From Halovenus sp037080055 (lineage in GTDB: Archaea > Halobacteriota > Halobacteria > Halobacteriales > Haloarculaceae), in the NCBI RefSeq assembly GCF_037080055.1, contig NZ_JBAOJI010000005.1, forward strand, positions 124,001-188,000: DNA of 64,000 nt, given 5' to 3'. Below, one piece after another: positions 41,385-49,724 of this stretch. Positions within the stretch are counted from its first letter, which is position 1; every line of letters begins with the position of its first letter. The notes below the pieces were generated by a model. That model did not search any database, was not told the DNA's origin, and saw nothing but the letters and a program-made list of their open reading frames with translations. The translations under genes were made by a program, and so were the position numbers.

Positions 41385-42629
41385 CTATTTCGCCTGTGGC
41401 GGTGCTTCGAGCCTGTCGATGTCGATTTCGGGTTCGAGCAGCAGTTCCTTCTGGTCGACGACCTGTCGTTCCTCACGGATGATCCGTTTCAGGGCGGACT
41501 GCTGTGAGAGGTCACCGATCAGGACGCCGCCGACGAGCTGGCCGTTCTTGAAGGCCAGGCGACGCCACTCAGTTTCCGAGTACTTCCGTTCGGCCGTCTC
41601 GTCACCGATTGTCGGATGGCCGAAGGAGAGAAACGGGAAGTCGAAGTGGGTGATCGAATACGAGGAGACCCAGCGAAACTCCTCTTCGGTGTCGTCTGCG
41701 ACCATGTTCTTGGCAGCGACCGCGCCCTGCTCTTTGGCCGACCCCCACGCGCCGTTCTGGGCGCGTTCGCCGAGGATCGTATCGTGGAACTGTGTGATGT
41801 CCCCGGCCGCGTAGATGTTGTCGACGTTGGTCTGCATGTGTTCGTCGACCACGACGCCGTTGTCGGTCTCGACGCCACTGCCGTGGAGCCACTCGGTGTT
41901 GAAATCCAGACCGATTGCGACGCCGACCCACTCGGCGTCGAAGCGTTCGCCGTTGGGGTCGACTGCCGCCTCGACGTGGCCGTCGTCGTCGACCTCGAAG
42001 TGATCGACGCCGGAGTCGAAGACCGTCTCGATGCCTTTCTCTTCGAGGGCGTCGTGGATGATCTCTGCGCCTTCGAGTGACAGCGCGTACCGCCACCAGC
42101 GGTTACCTCGCATCAGGTATTTTGCGTCCATCCCCTGTGCTGCACAGACGGCGGCGAGGTCGATACCGAGCAGTCCGGCCCCGACGATCACGCCCGTCTC
42201 GGCGGTGTCTGCGTGTTCTTTGATCCCCCGAGCGTCCTGGAACGTCCAGAAGTGATGAATACCGTCGGCGTCCGAGTTCTCGACTGGCACCTGCGCCGGT
42301 GTCCCCCCCGTCGCGACCAGCAGTTTGTCGTACTCGTAGCTGTCTCCCTCGTGGGTGTGGATCGTCTGCGCGTCAGTATCGACGCGGTTGACGTACGTGT
42401 TCAACTGCAGGTCGATGTCCCGTTCGTCGTACCACTCGGGTTCGTGAATCGAAATCGGTGCTTCCGGGAGTTTCCCCTTCGCGAACTCCTTGATCAGAAT
42501 GCGGTTGTACAGCGCCTCCCCTTCGTCCGTGATGACAGTCACGTCCGCGTCCGGATCCTGCTCACGGATGGTCTCGGCCGCCGAACTCCCCGCAATTCCG
42601 TCGCCGACGATTACATGCGACGTGCTCAT
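41385..42629 (-). CDS. NAD(P)/FAD-dependent oxidoreductase (NirB/rubredoxin-reductase-like)
   Basis: 414 aa two-dinucleotide-fold flavoprotein. FAD motif SHVIVGDGIAGSSAAETI (GxGxxG) at the N-terminus, NAD(P)H motif GVIVGAGLLGIDLA (about 148-161), and second FAD motif NIYAAGDITQF (about 270-280). It resembles the FAD part of NirB-type nitrite reductases and rubredoxin reductases, but no siroheme or Fe-S partner is adjacent. The electron acceptor is unknown. Likely cytosolic. Confidence 0.88.
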   Translation of the reverse strand: MSTSHVIVGDGIAGSSAAETIREQDPDADVTVITDEGEALYNRILIKEFAKGKLPEAPISIHEPEWYDERDIDLQLNTYVNRVDTDAQTIHTHEGDSYEYDKLLVATGGTPAQVPVENSDADGIHHFWTFQDARGIKEHADTAETGVIVGAGLLGIDLAAVCAAQGMDAKYLMRGNRWWRYALSLEGAEIIHDALEEKGIETVFDSGVDHFEVDDDGHVEAAVDPNGERFDAEWVGVAIGLDFNTEWLHGSGVETDNGVVVDEHMQTNVDNIYAAGDITQFHDTILGERAQNGAWGSAKEQGAVAAKNMVADDTEEEFRWVSSYSITHFDFPFLSFGHPTIGDETAERKYSETEWRRLAFKNGQLVGGVLIGDLSQQSALKRIIREERQVVDQKELLLEPEIDIDRLEAPPQAK

Positions 42630-42936
42630 ATCGGTAGTTGAACGCCGGGGTTAATGTGGGTTGCTATTCGTGTAATTCCCACTGTCATCTCTCCCATCCG
42701 TGCTGTAATCATCACGATTATTTTTCAAATACTGTATTTTGTCTACAATCCGATGATGTTTTGAAGGAGAACACCCCGTGTTTTGCGGGTGCTGAACCTC
42801 CGTTGGTTCGCTCACTGTCAGGTCTCAGTGATGGCTCTCAGTTATGGAACGGTGTTGCAACCATCTCGTCGAGAATTCCGGCCAGTCGTCGCCGGGACCG
42901 ACGAAATGAAACGTCTCGCTCACTAATCAATGTCCG
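42630..42936. other. Intergenic region, 307 bp, mixed AT-rich and hairpin sequence
   Basis: No gene found. Near 42630-42660 lies the reverse-strand promoter of the flavoprotein gene (minus-strand ACATTAACCCC). The stretch 42710-42755 is AT-rich. A small hairpin, CACCC (42772-42776) with GGGTG (42787-42791), is followed by CTGAACCTCCGTTGG. This may be the decayed end of a mobile element, but nothing proves it. Confidence 0.3.
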
Positions 42937-43551
42937 ATGAAAATCCGCCAGAACGTCCGCCACTGGGCATCGAAGCAGGCGCTGACAATGCCGGTCGTCG
43001 GGGACATCGTCGAAGACCGGCTCGTGGAGATGCACACCGACATCTTCCTCGACCGCGCAGCGGAGAGCGAGCGCGAGGCCCGTCGGGATCATCTCGACGA
43101 CTTCTTCGACGCTACGATGGATACCTACGTCGCGGCACTCGACGCCAGCTATCCTGAGGCCGACGCCAGAGAGATCACCCACATTCAGGCCAACTTCGAT
43201 TTCTACAACCACGGCTGGACGGAGATGATGGAGTTCCCGGCCGACGAACTCGGCGACCACTACGACCGCTACGAGGATTTCTTCGAGACACACAGCATCT
43301 CCGTCGACGACCCACTCGGCAACTTCCGACCTGCCGACGGCATCGCAACGGCACCCTCGACGCCCGAGAAACTGGAGGAACCGGAACACCCCTACGCAGA
43401 GGGCGGATTCGCAGACGACGTCTACGTCGAAGGGCCGGACGGCGAGGTCCGTGTCGGCGGGAGTGACGAACCGGCGGATATCGACCCGACAGAAGTGCTC
43501 GACATCGACCCAGACGAAAAGACAGGCGAGGAGTCGGGAACGGCTGACTAG
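42937..43551 (+). CDS. DUF6149-type conserved haloarchaeal protein
   Basis: 204 aa, starting MKIRQNVRHWASKQALTMPV. The N-terminal 130 residues are helical (EDRLVEMHTDIFLDRAAESE, then HIQANFDFYNHGWTEMMEFP). The acidic C-terminal tail is disordered-looking and rich in Asp/Glu/Gly. I recognise it as the haloarchaeal DUF6149 family, unknown function, not membrane-bound. Convergent with the PUA gene, 1 bp between stops. Confidence 0.72.
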   Translation: MKIRQNVRHWASKQALTMPVVGDIVEDRLVEMHTDIFLDRAAESEREARRDHLDDFFDATMDTYVAALDASYPEADAREITHIQANFDFYNHGWTEMMEFPADELGDHYDRYEDFFETHSISVDDPLGNFRPADGIATAPSTPEKLEEPEHPYAEGGFADDVYVEGPDGEVRVGGSDEPADIDPTEVLDIDPDEKTGEESGTAD

Positions 43552-43552
43552 C

Positions 43553-44020
43553 TCAGGCGGAACCGATCGTATCCCGGACTTTCACGGCCATTCCGGTCTC
43601 GAAATCGACCATACCTTGCCCGGAGAGTTCCGCCCGCCCGACGGCCAGTAGCCGACCGTCGTCGTGTTCGATCAGGACTTCGTCTCGCGGTCGGATCGCA
43701 CCGTCGGCACCGGTCACGAACTTCGCGAAGGCGTTCTTTCCGTCGCGGACGAACGGTTCGCTCTCGTCACCGACGACGACGCGGTAGCCCCCGCTGTCGA
43801 GTCTGTCCTGTAGCCGCCGGCCACCCTCGATACCGAGTCGGATGCGGCCGTCCTGTTCGTAGGTGCCAAGCCGGTCGCCGTCGGCGTGGATCTGGCGGAG
43901 TCGGCCGGAACTCGTCCGCGTTACCGACACCTCGCCGTCGGGCGGGAAGAGTGCGACCCCCGCGCCGGGGCCGAACTGGTAGTCTGCGACCGTCCGCAGC
44001 GAGGCGATGTCGTCAGCCAT
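43553..44020 (-). CDS. PUA-domain protein
   Basis: 155 aa. The N-terminal half has SLRTVADYQFGPGAGVALFP, resembling the C-terminal region of archaeosine tRNA-guanine transglycosylase-type proteins. The second half is a PUA fold: FVRDGKNAFAKFVTGADGAI, then RPRDEVLIEH and ETGMAVKVRDTIGSA. It probably binds tRNA or rRNA, as PUA domains do. ATG 44020 chosen over the in-frame extension to 44047. Confidence 0.82.
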   Translation of the reverse strand: MADDIASLRTVADYQFGPGAGVALFPPDGEVSVTRTSSGRLRQIHADGDRLGTYEQDGRIRLGIEGGRRLQDRLDSGGYRVVVGDESEPFVRDGKNAFAKFVTGADGAIRPRDEVLIEHDDGRLLAVGRAELSGQGMVDFETGMAVKVRDTIGSA

Positions 44021-44065
44021 GGCCGCTCGTTTCGACTCCACCGGCAAAACTGCTCTGTTTGCACA

Positions 44066-44563
44066 TCACAGCAAAAAGCGGTCGGTCTCCTCGCTCATAT
44101 CGACGAAGCTATCGGCAGCCTCGACGAGTTCGTCGGCGGTCGATTCGGCGAAACAGACCACTTCGATCCGCACGCCTTCGTGTTTGAGGTGGTGACAGAG
44201 CCGCGTGAAATCGCCGTCGCCAGTACAGAGAACGATCGTATCGACGTGATTCGCAAGCGTGATCGCATCGAGACAGATCCCCACGTCCCAGTCGGCCTTC
44301 TTCGAGCCGTCGGCGAACGTTTTGATATCCTTGATCTGTGTCTCGAAGCCGATATCGACGAGCGCGTCGAAAAATGACTCTTCTTCCGGAGCGTCGGCTC
44401 TGATCACGTAGGCGATGGCTCTGGTCAACTCTCGGTCGGAGACCGCTTCCTCAAGCAGGGCCGCATAATCGATATTACGCGTGTACATGCTCTGTGCCGT
44501 GTGATACAGATTCTGCGAATCCGCCAGCACGGCCACACGCTGGTTTGGATGAATCTCGCTCAT
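44066..44563 (-). CDS. NYN-domain (LabA/DUF88) putative ribonuclease
   Basis: 165 aa, a single NYN domain of the PIN-like fold. Catalytic-type acidic residues: VLADSQNLYH near the start, KKADWDVGICLDAI in the middle, and LCTGDGDFTRLCHHLKHEG at about 110-128. These fit a metal-dependent RNA nuclease. No RNA-binding partner domain. Upstream of the PUA gene in the same direction with 45 bp between, so a shared RNA-related role is possible. Confidence 0.88.
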   Translation of the reverse strand: MSEIHPNQRVAVLADSQNLYHTAQSMYTRNIDYAALLEEAVSDRELTRAIAYVIRADAPEEESFFDALVDIGFETQIKDIKTFADGSKKADWDVGICLDAITLANHVDTIVLCTGDGDFTRLCHHLKHEGVRIEVVCFAESTADELVEAADSFVDMSEETDRFLL

Positions 44564-44619
44564 ACACTGATTCGTCGAGCCAGCCGTTTATGCGTTATTA
44601 CAGGCTCTTATTTGGGCTG

Positions 44620-44904
44620 TCAGTCTTCTTGCCAGTAGTAGATGTCTTCTTTCTGTGCACCACAGGACGGACACTCGTCGGGAATATCCTCGATCTGGCC
44701 CATCTCGCCGCACTCCCAGCAGCGCCACATGATCGCGTCGCCGTACTCGGCCTCGCCCGGCCCCGGCAGCACTGTCACGTCCTCCTCAGCCCTGACGTAG
44801 AAGCCCTGTTCATCGATCCCACGGACAGTTCCGAGTTGTTCTCCGTGTTCGTCGTACACCGTCGTCCCCGGTTTGAGTTCGCGCTGATTGTCTGTTTCAC
44901 TCAT
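44620..44904 (-). CDS. Rubredoxin-like zinc-ribbon protein (DUF7130 type)
   Basis: 94 aa. An N-terminal PRC/SH3-like barrel, PGTTVYDEHGEQLGTVRGID, is followed by a zinc ribbon RCWECGEMGQIEDIPDE then CPSCGAQKEDIYYW, which matches the rubrerythrin-type rubredoxin knuckle. May carry zinc or iron; the electron-transfer role is inferred only. A TATA box 27 nt upstream fixes ATG 44904 instead of the longer frame to 44991. Confidence 0.78.
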   Translation of the reverse strand: MSETDNQRELKPGTTVYDEHGEQLGTVRGIDEQGFYVRAEEDVTVLPGPGEAEYGDAIMWRCWECGEMGQIEDIPDECPSCGAQKEDIYYWQED

Positions 44905-44926
44905 GTATATCTGTAATCTCGCTATC

Positions 44927-44934
44927 AGTATAAA
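44927..44934 (-). promoter_or_regulatory. TATA box of the rubredoxin-like gene
   Basis: The minus strand reads TTTATACT, centred about 27 nt before ATG 44904; leaderless transcript. Confidence 0.55.
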
Positions 44935-45028
44935 CCTATGTGTACTGTTCTCAACCCACTCGAATAATCGTGGGTTCAGCGAAAAATTCACCCTCAGGAG
45001 ATCTCAAAGATGAAAATCGGGGTTCAGG

Positions 45029-45036
45029 ATATAATA
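45029..45036 (+). promoter_or_regulatory. TATA box of the htr2/sop2 operon
   Basis: ATATAATA centred 28 nt before ATG 45061. It lies inside the upstream-extended frame (start 45010), so that longer start should not be in the mRNA. Confidence 0.6.
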
Positions 45037-45060
45037 CGGATGCCAGTCTATCCCGAGTTG

Positions 45061-46689
45061 ATGCAAATCACAAGGGTTCTCTTTCCAGACCGGGCCCGGC
45101 AGAGCTTTACACTCAAGATGGGGGTCGGGTTCGCCCAAATTGTCCTGGTGACGCTGATTTTCGGGGCTGCGATGGCTGCCGAACTGTCGGCCGCAGCCGA
45201 GACCGGAGACGTAACGTCCGTTCAAACTGTAGCGCTGTCCGGATTTCTGGGGTTGATTCTGTTGACGGTGATCAATCTCGGTCTGTTTGCAGCGACAGTC
45301 GGCGGAAACACGGCAGCATCGTTGCGACGCCTCGAATACAAATCCGAACAGATCGGTGACGGCGATCTCGATGTGGATCTCTCGACTCGTCGCTCGGACG
45401 AAATCGGTCGATTATACGATTCGTTCGACGACATGCGCCGCTCGCTCCGGGAGTCGATTCAGGACGCCGAACGTGCTCGCGAACAAGCCACCGAGGAGAA
45501 GGAGCGAGCCGAGCAGGCCCGCCAGGAGGTCGAACAGGAGCGCGAACGCCTCGAAACGATCAACCAACGACTGCAAGACGACGCGGCTCGGTTCAGCGAG
45601 ACGATGGACGCCTGCGCTGCCGGGGATTTCACCCGTCGGCTTGACGCCCAGAGCGACAACGACGCGATGGTCGCGATCGAAGAGTCGTTCAACGAGATGA
45701 TGACACAGATCGAGGGGCTCGTCGGCCGGATTCACTCCTTCGCGGAGGAAGTCGCTGTCGCCTCCGAGGAAGTCAACGAGCAGGCGTCGACGGTCCGTGA
45801 GGGTAGTCTGGAGGTCAGTACGGCGATTCAGGAGATTTCCGACGGCGCAGACGACCAGACCGACCGAATCCAGACCATCGCCGGGGAGATCGAAGATATC
45901 TCCGCGGCGACCGAGCAGATCGCATCCAGTGCGGCACAGATGGCATCGACCTCGCGGGAGGCGGTCGAGACCGGCCAGCAGAGCCGCGAGACCGCAGAGC
46001 AAGCGATCAGCGAAATGAACGCCGTCGAACAGCGGACTGCCGACGCCGTTGATTCGATCGAACAACTCGAATCCGAGATGGACGCCATCGGTGAGGTGAC
46101 CGACCTGATCGCCGAGATTGCCGAGCAGACGAATATGCTCGCGCTGAACGCGTCTATCGAGGCCGCCCGCGCGGGCGAAGCAGGCGAAGGGTTCGGGGTC
46201 GTCGCCGACGAGATCAAATCACTCGCCGAGGAGACCAAAGAGGCGACCGACGAAATCGAGGGACTGATCACGCAGGTACAGTCCCAGACCGACGAGACCG
46301 CTGGCGATATCCGCGAGACCAGCGAGCGAATCTCCTCGGGGCTGGAGACAGTCGAAGAGACCGTCGACGCGCTCGAACGGATCGTCGAGAACGTCGAGGA
46401 GGTCAACACCGGAATCGAAGAGATCGACCGCTCGACGGACACGCAGGCCGACTCCGCAGAACAGGTCGTCTCCATGACCGACGACGTGGCGAATATCTCT
46501 GAAGAGACCGCCGCTCAGTCAAGTGAAGTGGTCGAGACAGCCGACCGCCAGCGCGAATCCGTCGAATCGGTGTTCGCCCGCACTGACGAACTCTCCGAAC
46601 GAGCCAGTTCCCTACAAGAGATTCTCGACGAGACGAAGGTCCGCCAGAATCGCGAAACTGACGGCGAGACGCTGGAGGGACGAGCATGA
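45061..46689 (+). CDS. htrII: Sensory rhodopsin II transducer HtrII
   Basis: 542 aa membrane transducer that passes the SRII light signal to CheA. Starts MQITRVLFPDRARQSFTLK, closely like Natronomonas HtrII. Two TM helices (about 20-42 and 58-82) are joined by a very short extracellular loop. TM2 keeps INLGL, whose Asn contacts the receptor in HtrII. HAMP follows (GDGDLDVDL, SDEIGRLYDSF), then a long coiled coil and the CheA/CheW hairpin NMLALNASIEAARAG. Methylation-type Glu/Gln pairs occur on both arms. Start chosen by TATA position and homology. Overlaps the rhodopsin start by 4 bp. Confidence 0.93.
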   Translation: MQITRVLFPDRARQSFTLKMGVGFAQIVLVTLIFGAAMAAELSAAAETGDVTSVQTVALSGFLGLILLTVINLGLFAATVGGNTAASLRRLEYKSEQIGDGDLDVDLSTRRSDEIGRLYDSFDDMRRSLRESIQDAERAREQATEEKERAEQARQEVEQERERLETINQRLQDDAARFSETMDACAAGDFTRRLDAQSDNDAMVAIEESFNEMMTQIEGLVGRIHSFAEEVAVASEEVNEQASTVREGSLEVSTAIQEISDGADDQTDRIQTIAGEIEDISAATEQIASSAAQMASTSREAVETGQQSRETAEQAISEMNAVEQRTADAVDSIEQLESEMDAIGEVTDLIAEIAEQTNMLALNASIEAARAGEAGEGFGVVADEIKSLAEETKEATDEIEGLITQVQSQTDETAGDIRETSERISSGLETVEETVDALERIVENVEEVNTGIEEIDRSTDTQADSAEQVVSMTDDVANISEETAAQSSEVVETADRQRESVESVFARTDELSERASSLQEILDETKVRQNRETDGETLEGRA

Positions 46690-47387
46690 TCGGCGAGATT
46701 TCGACGTGGTTCGCGGTCGGCGCGCTCGGGATGGCCTTCGGAACAGTCATCTTCGCCGGCGGATTGCTTCGAGCAGACGCAGACGTCCGGAAGTACTACG
46801 CGACGCTGACGGCGATCAGCGGGATCGCCACAGTGGCGTACGTGGTGATGGCACTCGGGATCGGTTCGGTCACTGTCGGTGACCGGACGGTATTCATCCC
46901 CCGATATATCGACTGGCTGCTCACGACGCCGCTGTTGTTGGCGTATCTGGCGATGCTGGTCGACCCGGACAGGGCTCTGTTCTGGAAGATTATCGCCGCC
47001 AATATCGTCGTGATCGTTGCCGGATTCGGCGCGGCGCTGCTTTCCGGTGTCGAGCGCTTTGGGCTGTTCGCGGTCGGCGGACTCGCTTTCGTCGTTCTCG
47101 CGTATCTTCTGCTCGGCCCGCTCACCCGCCGCTCGCGCGGTCAACGAACCGAATCGCTGTTCCGGGGATTGCGAAACCTGACCGTCATCCTCTGGGCGAC
47201 CTATCCGATCATCTGGCTGCTCGCCCCGTCTGGATTCGGTCTCCTGACAAACCTCACGAACGTGTTGCTGGTGACCTATCTCGATTTGATCACGAAAGTC
47301 GGCTTCGGGCTGATCGCGCTCAACGCAGGTGCGGTGTTGCGCGAACAGCTTCAGAGTTCGTCTGACTCTGCTCCCGTTGGGAACTGA
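46686..47387 (+). CDS. sopII: Sensory rhodopsin II (phoborhodopsin)
   Basis: 233 aa, seven TM helices, retinal-binding blue-light sensor for photophobic swimming. Key residues: Schiff-base Lys204 in YLDLITKVGFG, counterion Asp76 in PRYIDWLLTTP, Arg73, Tyr173 in WATYPIIWLL, and Tyr198/Thr203, which couple the receptor to HtrII. The proton-donor position is Tyr rather than the carboxylate of pumps (TPLLLAYLAML), as expected for a slow-cycling sensor. Translationally coupled to htrII by ATGA overlap. Strongly similar to Natronomonas SRII. Confidence 0.95.
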   Translation: MIGEISTWFAVGALGMAFGTVIFAGGLLRADADVRKYYATLTAISGIATVAYVVMALGIGSVTVGDRTVFIPRYIDWLLTTPLLLAYLAMLVDPDRALFWKIIAANIVVIVAGFGAALLSGVERFGLFAVGGLAFVVLAYLLLGPLTRRSRGQRTESLFRGLRNLTVILWATYPIIWLLAPSGFGLLTNLTNVLLVTYLDLITKVGFGLIALNAGAVLREQLQSSSDSAPVGN

Positions 47388-47393
47388 GACGCC

Positions 47394-48575
47394 TCAGTTC
47401 GCGGTGCTGACGATCTTGATCACGTCGCCTTCTTCGAGTTCGTGATCCTCGCCGATGCGCCGGTTCTCGCGGGCATCGACCGCGTGAAGATAACCCTCGC
47501 CGATATCCGAGTGCACCGCGTAGGCCAAATCCAGTGGCGTCGACCCGCTGGACAGCAGGTGTGCGTCGGGAAGCATCCGGCCCTTGCCGTCGATCCACTT
47601 CGTCTCGTTTTCGACCGGATAGGTGGTGATCTGATCGAGGAGGTCGTAGACGACCGTGTTCAGCGCCGTCTGGACACCCGTCCCGCCCCACTCCTCCGTT
47701 ACTGTGCGGATCTGTTCGAGTCCCTCCCGCTGCTGGTCGCTCACGTCGCCGCTGATCGAGAACGTCTCGTCGCCGGGATCGTAGTCGACGACACCGGCCT
47801 CCGCACCCCGGCGAAGCGCGAGTTCACCGTCTGCAGTCGTCGGAATAACGTGATCTGCGGCCTCGCGCAGGCGGTCGATGTTGTCCTCTGGAGCGATGTC
47901 GGCCTTGTTGGCGACGACGATCATCGGCTTGGTCTGGGCGCGCACTTCCCGGGCCAACTCGCGACGATGGTCGTCACTCCACTCGCGGGGATCCTCGGGA
48001 TACTCGGTGTTGCGGAGAATGATCGCGATGTCTGCCACCGTGGCGCCGACGCCGGTCAGCATCTCCGACAGCGAGTCGTCGATGTCGAAATCCGGCGACC
48101 GCGACTGCCGTTCGATCGTCTCCCAGTTGCGCTCGATGATCGAAGCCAGCCAGCGATCCATCTCGGTCTCGATGAAATCCAGATCCTCGACCGGATCGTG
48201 TTCGCCGACTTCGACCGGTTCCCCCTCCTCGTCGGTCGCACCGGCGGCATCGACGACGTGCAAAATCGCGTCGGCGTCGGTCAGTTGGTCGAGAAACTGA
48301 TTTCCCAGTCCTCTCCCTTCGTGGGCACCGGGAACGAGTCCCGCCACGTCGAACAGTTCGACGGGGACGTATCGCTTGCCGTCGCGGCAGTTGTCGCTGT
48401 CACAGCGTTGGTCCCGGTCGAGACAGGGACACTCCGTACGGGCGTAGCTAACTCCCCGGTTCGCGTCGATGGTCGTGAAGGGATAGTTACCGACTTCCAC
48501 GTCGGCCATCGTCGCCGCGGTATAGAATGTGGACTTGCCGGCGTTTGGCTTGCCGGCCAGCGCGAGAGAGAGCAT
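47394..48575 (-). CDS. OBG/YchF-type GTPase with TGS domain
   Basis: 393 aa. G1 AGKPNAGKSTFY at the N-terminus, G2/G3 region YPFTTIDANRGV and ELFDVAGLVPGAHEGRGLG, and G4 VVANKADIAPEDN (NKxD). The C-terminal TGS domain (about 320-390) ends YLHAVDARENRRIGED and EEGDVIKIVSTAN. A Cys-rich insertion sits after the switch region (ECPCLDRDQRC and DNCRDG) as in archaeal members. Likely works on ribosomes or translation factors. Convergent with sopII, 6 bp apart. Confidence 0.93.
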   Translation of the reverse strand: MLSLALAGKPNAGKSTFYTAATMADVEVGNYPFTTIDANRGVSYARTECPCLDRDQRCDSDNCRDGKRYVPVELFDVAGLVPGAHEGRGLGNQFLDQLTDADAILHVVDAAGATDEEGEPVEVGEHDPVEDLDFIETEMDRWLASIIERNWETIERQSRSPDFDIDDSLSEMLTGVGATVADIAIILRNTEYPEDPREWSDDHRRELAREVRAQTKPMIVVANKADIAPEDNIDRLREAADHVIPTTADGELALRRGAEAGVVDYDPGDETFSISGDVSDQQREGLEQIRTVTEEWGGTGVQTALNTVVYDLLDQITTYPVENETKWIDGKGRMLPDAHLLSSGSTPLDLAYAVHSDIGEGYLHAVDARENRRIGEDHELEEGDVIKIVSTAN

Positions 48576-48622
48576 ACACTCTCTTTCCAGCCCCGGGGAA
48601 ATGCCTTTTCGGTTCCCGACAG

Positions 48623-49582
48623 TCAGTTCTCCGGTGGCTCCGGACCGAGTCGTTCCCGGTCGGACTCTTCGGTGACCGCTTCATCGGCCCGCTCGTCGAC
48701 ATCTGTCGCGGGTTCGGGCTCCGGGACGACCGAATCCTCGATGACGTTCTCCGAGACCATCGAGGTTTCCTCGGTGGCCCGGATGCCGCCCTCGACGGTC
48801 GCCTCCCGGTGGACCTCGACGAACTCACCGGAAACGTCGCCGCGGATTACTGCGTCGGGACCGATGCGGACCGTCCCCTCACGGGTCGTCACGTTGCCGG
48901 TGACTTCCGTCCGGGCACCGACAGTGATTCCTTCGCGTGCGCGAAGACTGCCGAAAATCTCGTTGTCCCGGCCGACGACCAGTGATTCGGCGCGGATGTT
49001 GCCGTGGAGTCGGCAGTCGTCGCCGATCCGGCCCGGCGTCGAAACTTGCCAGGCGTCGTCGCTGACGCGGCTTCCCTTCGGGATCAACACCGGCTTTTGG
49101 CCGTGTTCGTCGTCGACGAGCGAGGCGACGAGTTGCTCGGCGGCCTCCTCCTCGCCGATGCGGAGCAGCTGGGAGAGGTACATAAAGAGGAAGACGATGG
49201 TCGGCATCGGATCGCGGATAATGATCCGACCGTTGGCGTCGAATCCCTCCTCAATGTCGACATCGTCGCCGATATCGAGGTCGCCGGCGACGCGCAGCCC
49301 TCCGCCGATCTGTACGCGCTCGCCGAGATAAGCGTCCTCCCCGACGAGGACGTTGTCGGTCACTTCACACCACATATCGAGTCGGCAGTCGCCCTCGGCT
49401 TCGATGTGGCCGCCGAAGACCACCCGCTCGCCCGCGATGACGTTGGCCGCCCGGACCCCGAATTCGACGGTGCTCTGGCTCCCGATGATGACATCCCCTT
49501 CCGTCACGAGGTCGTGTTCCTCGACGTGGATTCCGTCCGGAATCACTAATTCGTCGAGTGGATCTGAGCGAAACGTCGACAC
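48623..49582 (-). CDS. Bactofilin-like polymer-forming protein
   Basis: 319 aa, soluble, largely a right-handed beta-helix. Many short hexad-like strands: TEGDVIIGSQSTVEFGVRAA, FGGHIEAEGDCRLDMWCEV, LGERVQIGGGLRVAGDLDI, GNIRAESLVVGRDNEIFGS and TTREGTVRIGPDAVIRGDV. The two helix halves are separated by a helical segment FLFMYLSQLLRIGEEEAAEQ. The C-terminus is acidic and disordered-looking. Haloferax halofilins (HalA/HalB) are bactofilin-related shape proteins; this may be one, but that is inference. Confidence 0.78.
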   Translation of the reverse strand: MSTFRSDPLDELVIPDGIHVEEHDLVTEGDVIIGSQSTVEFGVRAANVIAGERVVFGGHIEAEGDCRLDMWCEVTDNVLVGEDAYLGERVQIGGGLRVAGDLDIGDDVDIEEGFDANGRIIIRDPMPTIVFLFMYLSQLLRIGEEEAAEQLVASLVDDEHGQKPVLIPKGSRVSDDAWQVSTPGRIGDDCRLHGNIRAESLVVGRDNEIFGSLRAREGITVGARTEVTGNVTTREGTVRIGPDAVIRGDVSGEFVEVHREATVEGGIRATEETSMVSENVIEDSVVPEPEPATDVDERADEAVTEESDRERLGPEPPEN

Positions 49583-49724
49583 ACCTATATGAGCGGTTTC
49601 GACCGTATTAAATACTCATGCTGTGTCTGACGGGCGTCTGACGGGCGCAAGACGACCGCAAGACGACCGCAAATCTCTCCATCGACGGGTCCGTTGAAGA
49701 GGCTGACACTCCAACCAGTGGGCA

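Noticed and set aside
47442..49331. 629-aa plus-strand open frame
   Set aside because: Antisense across the GTPase and bactofilin-like genes, both well supported on the other strand.
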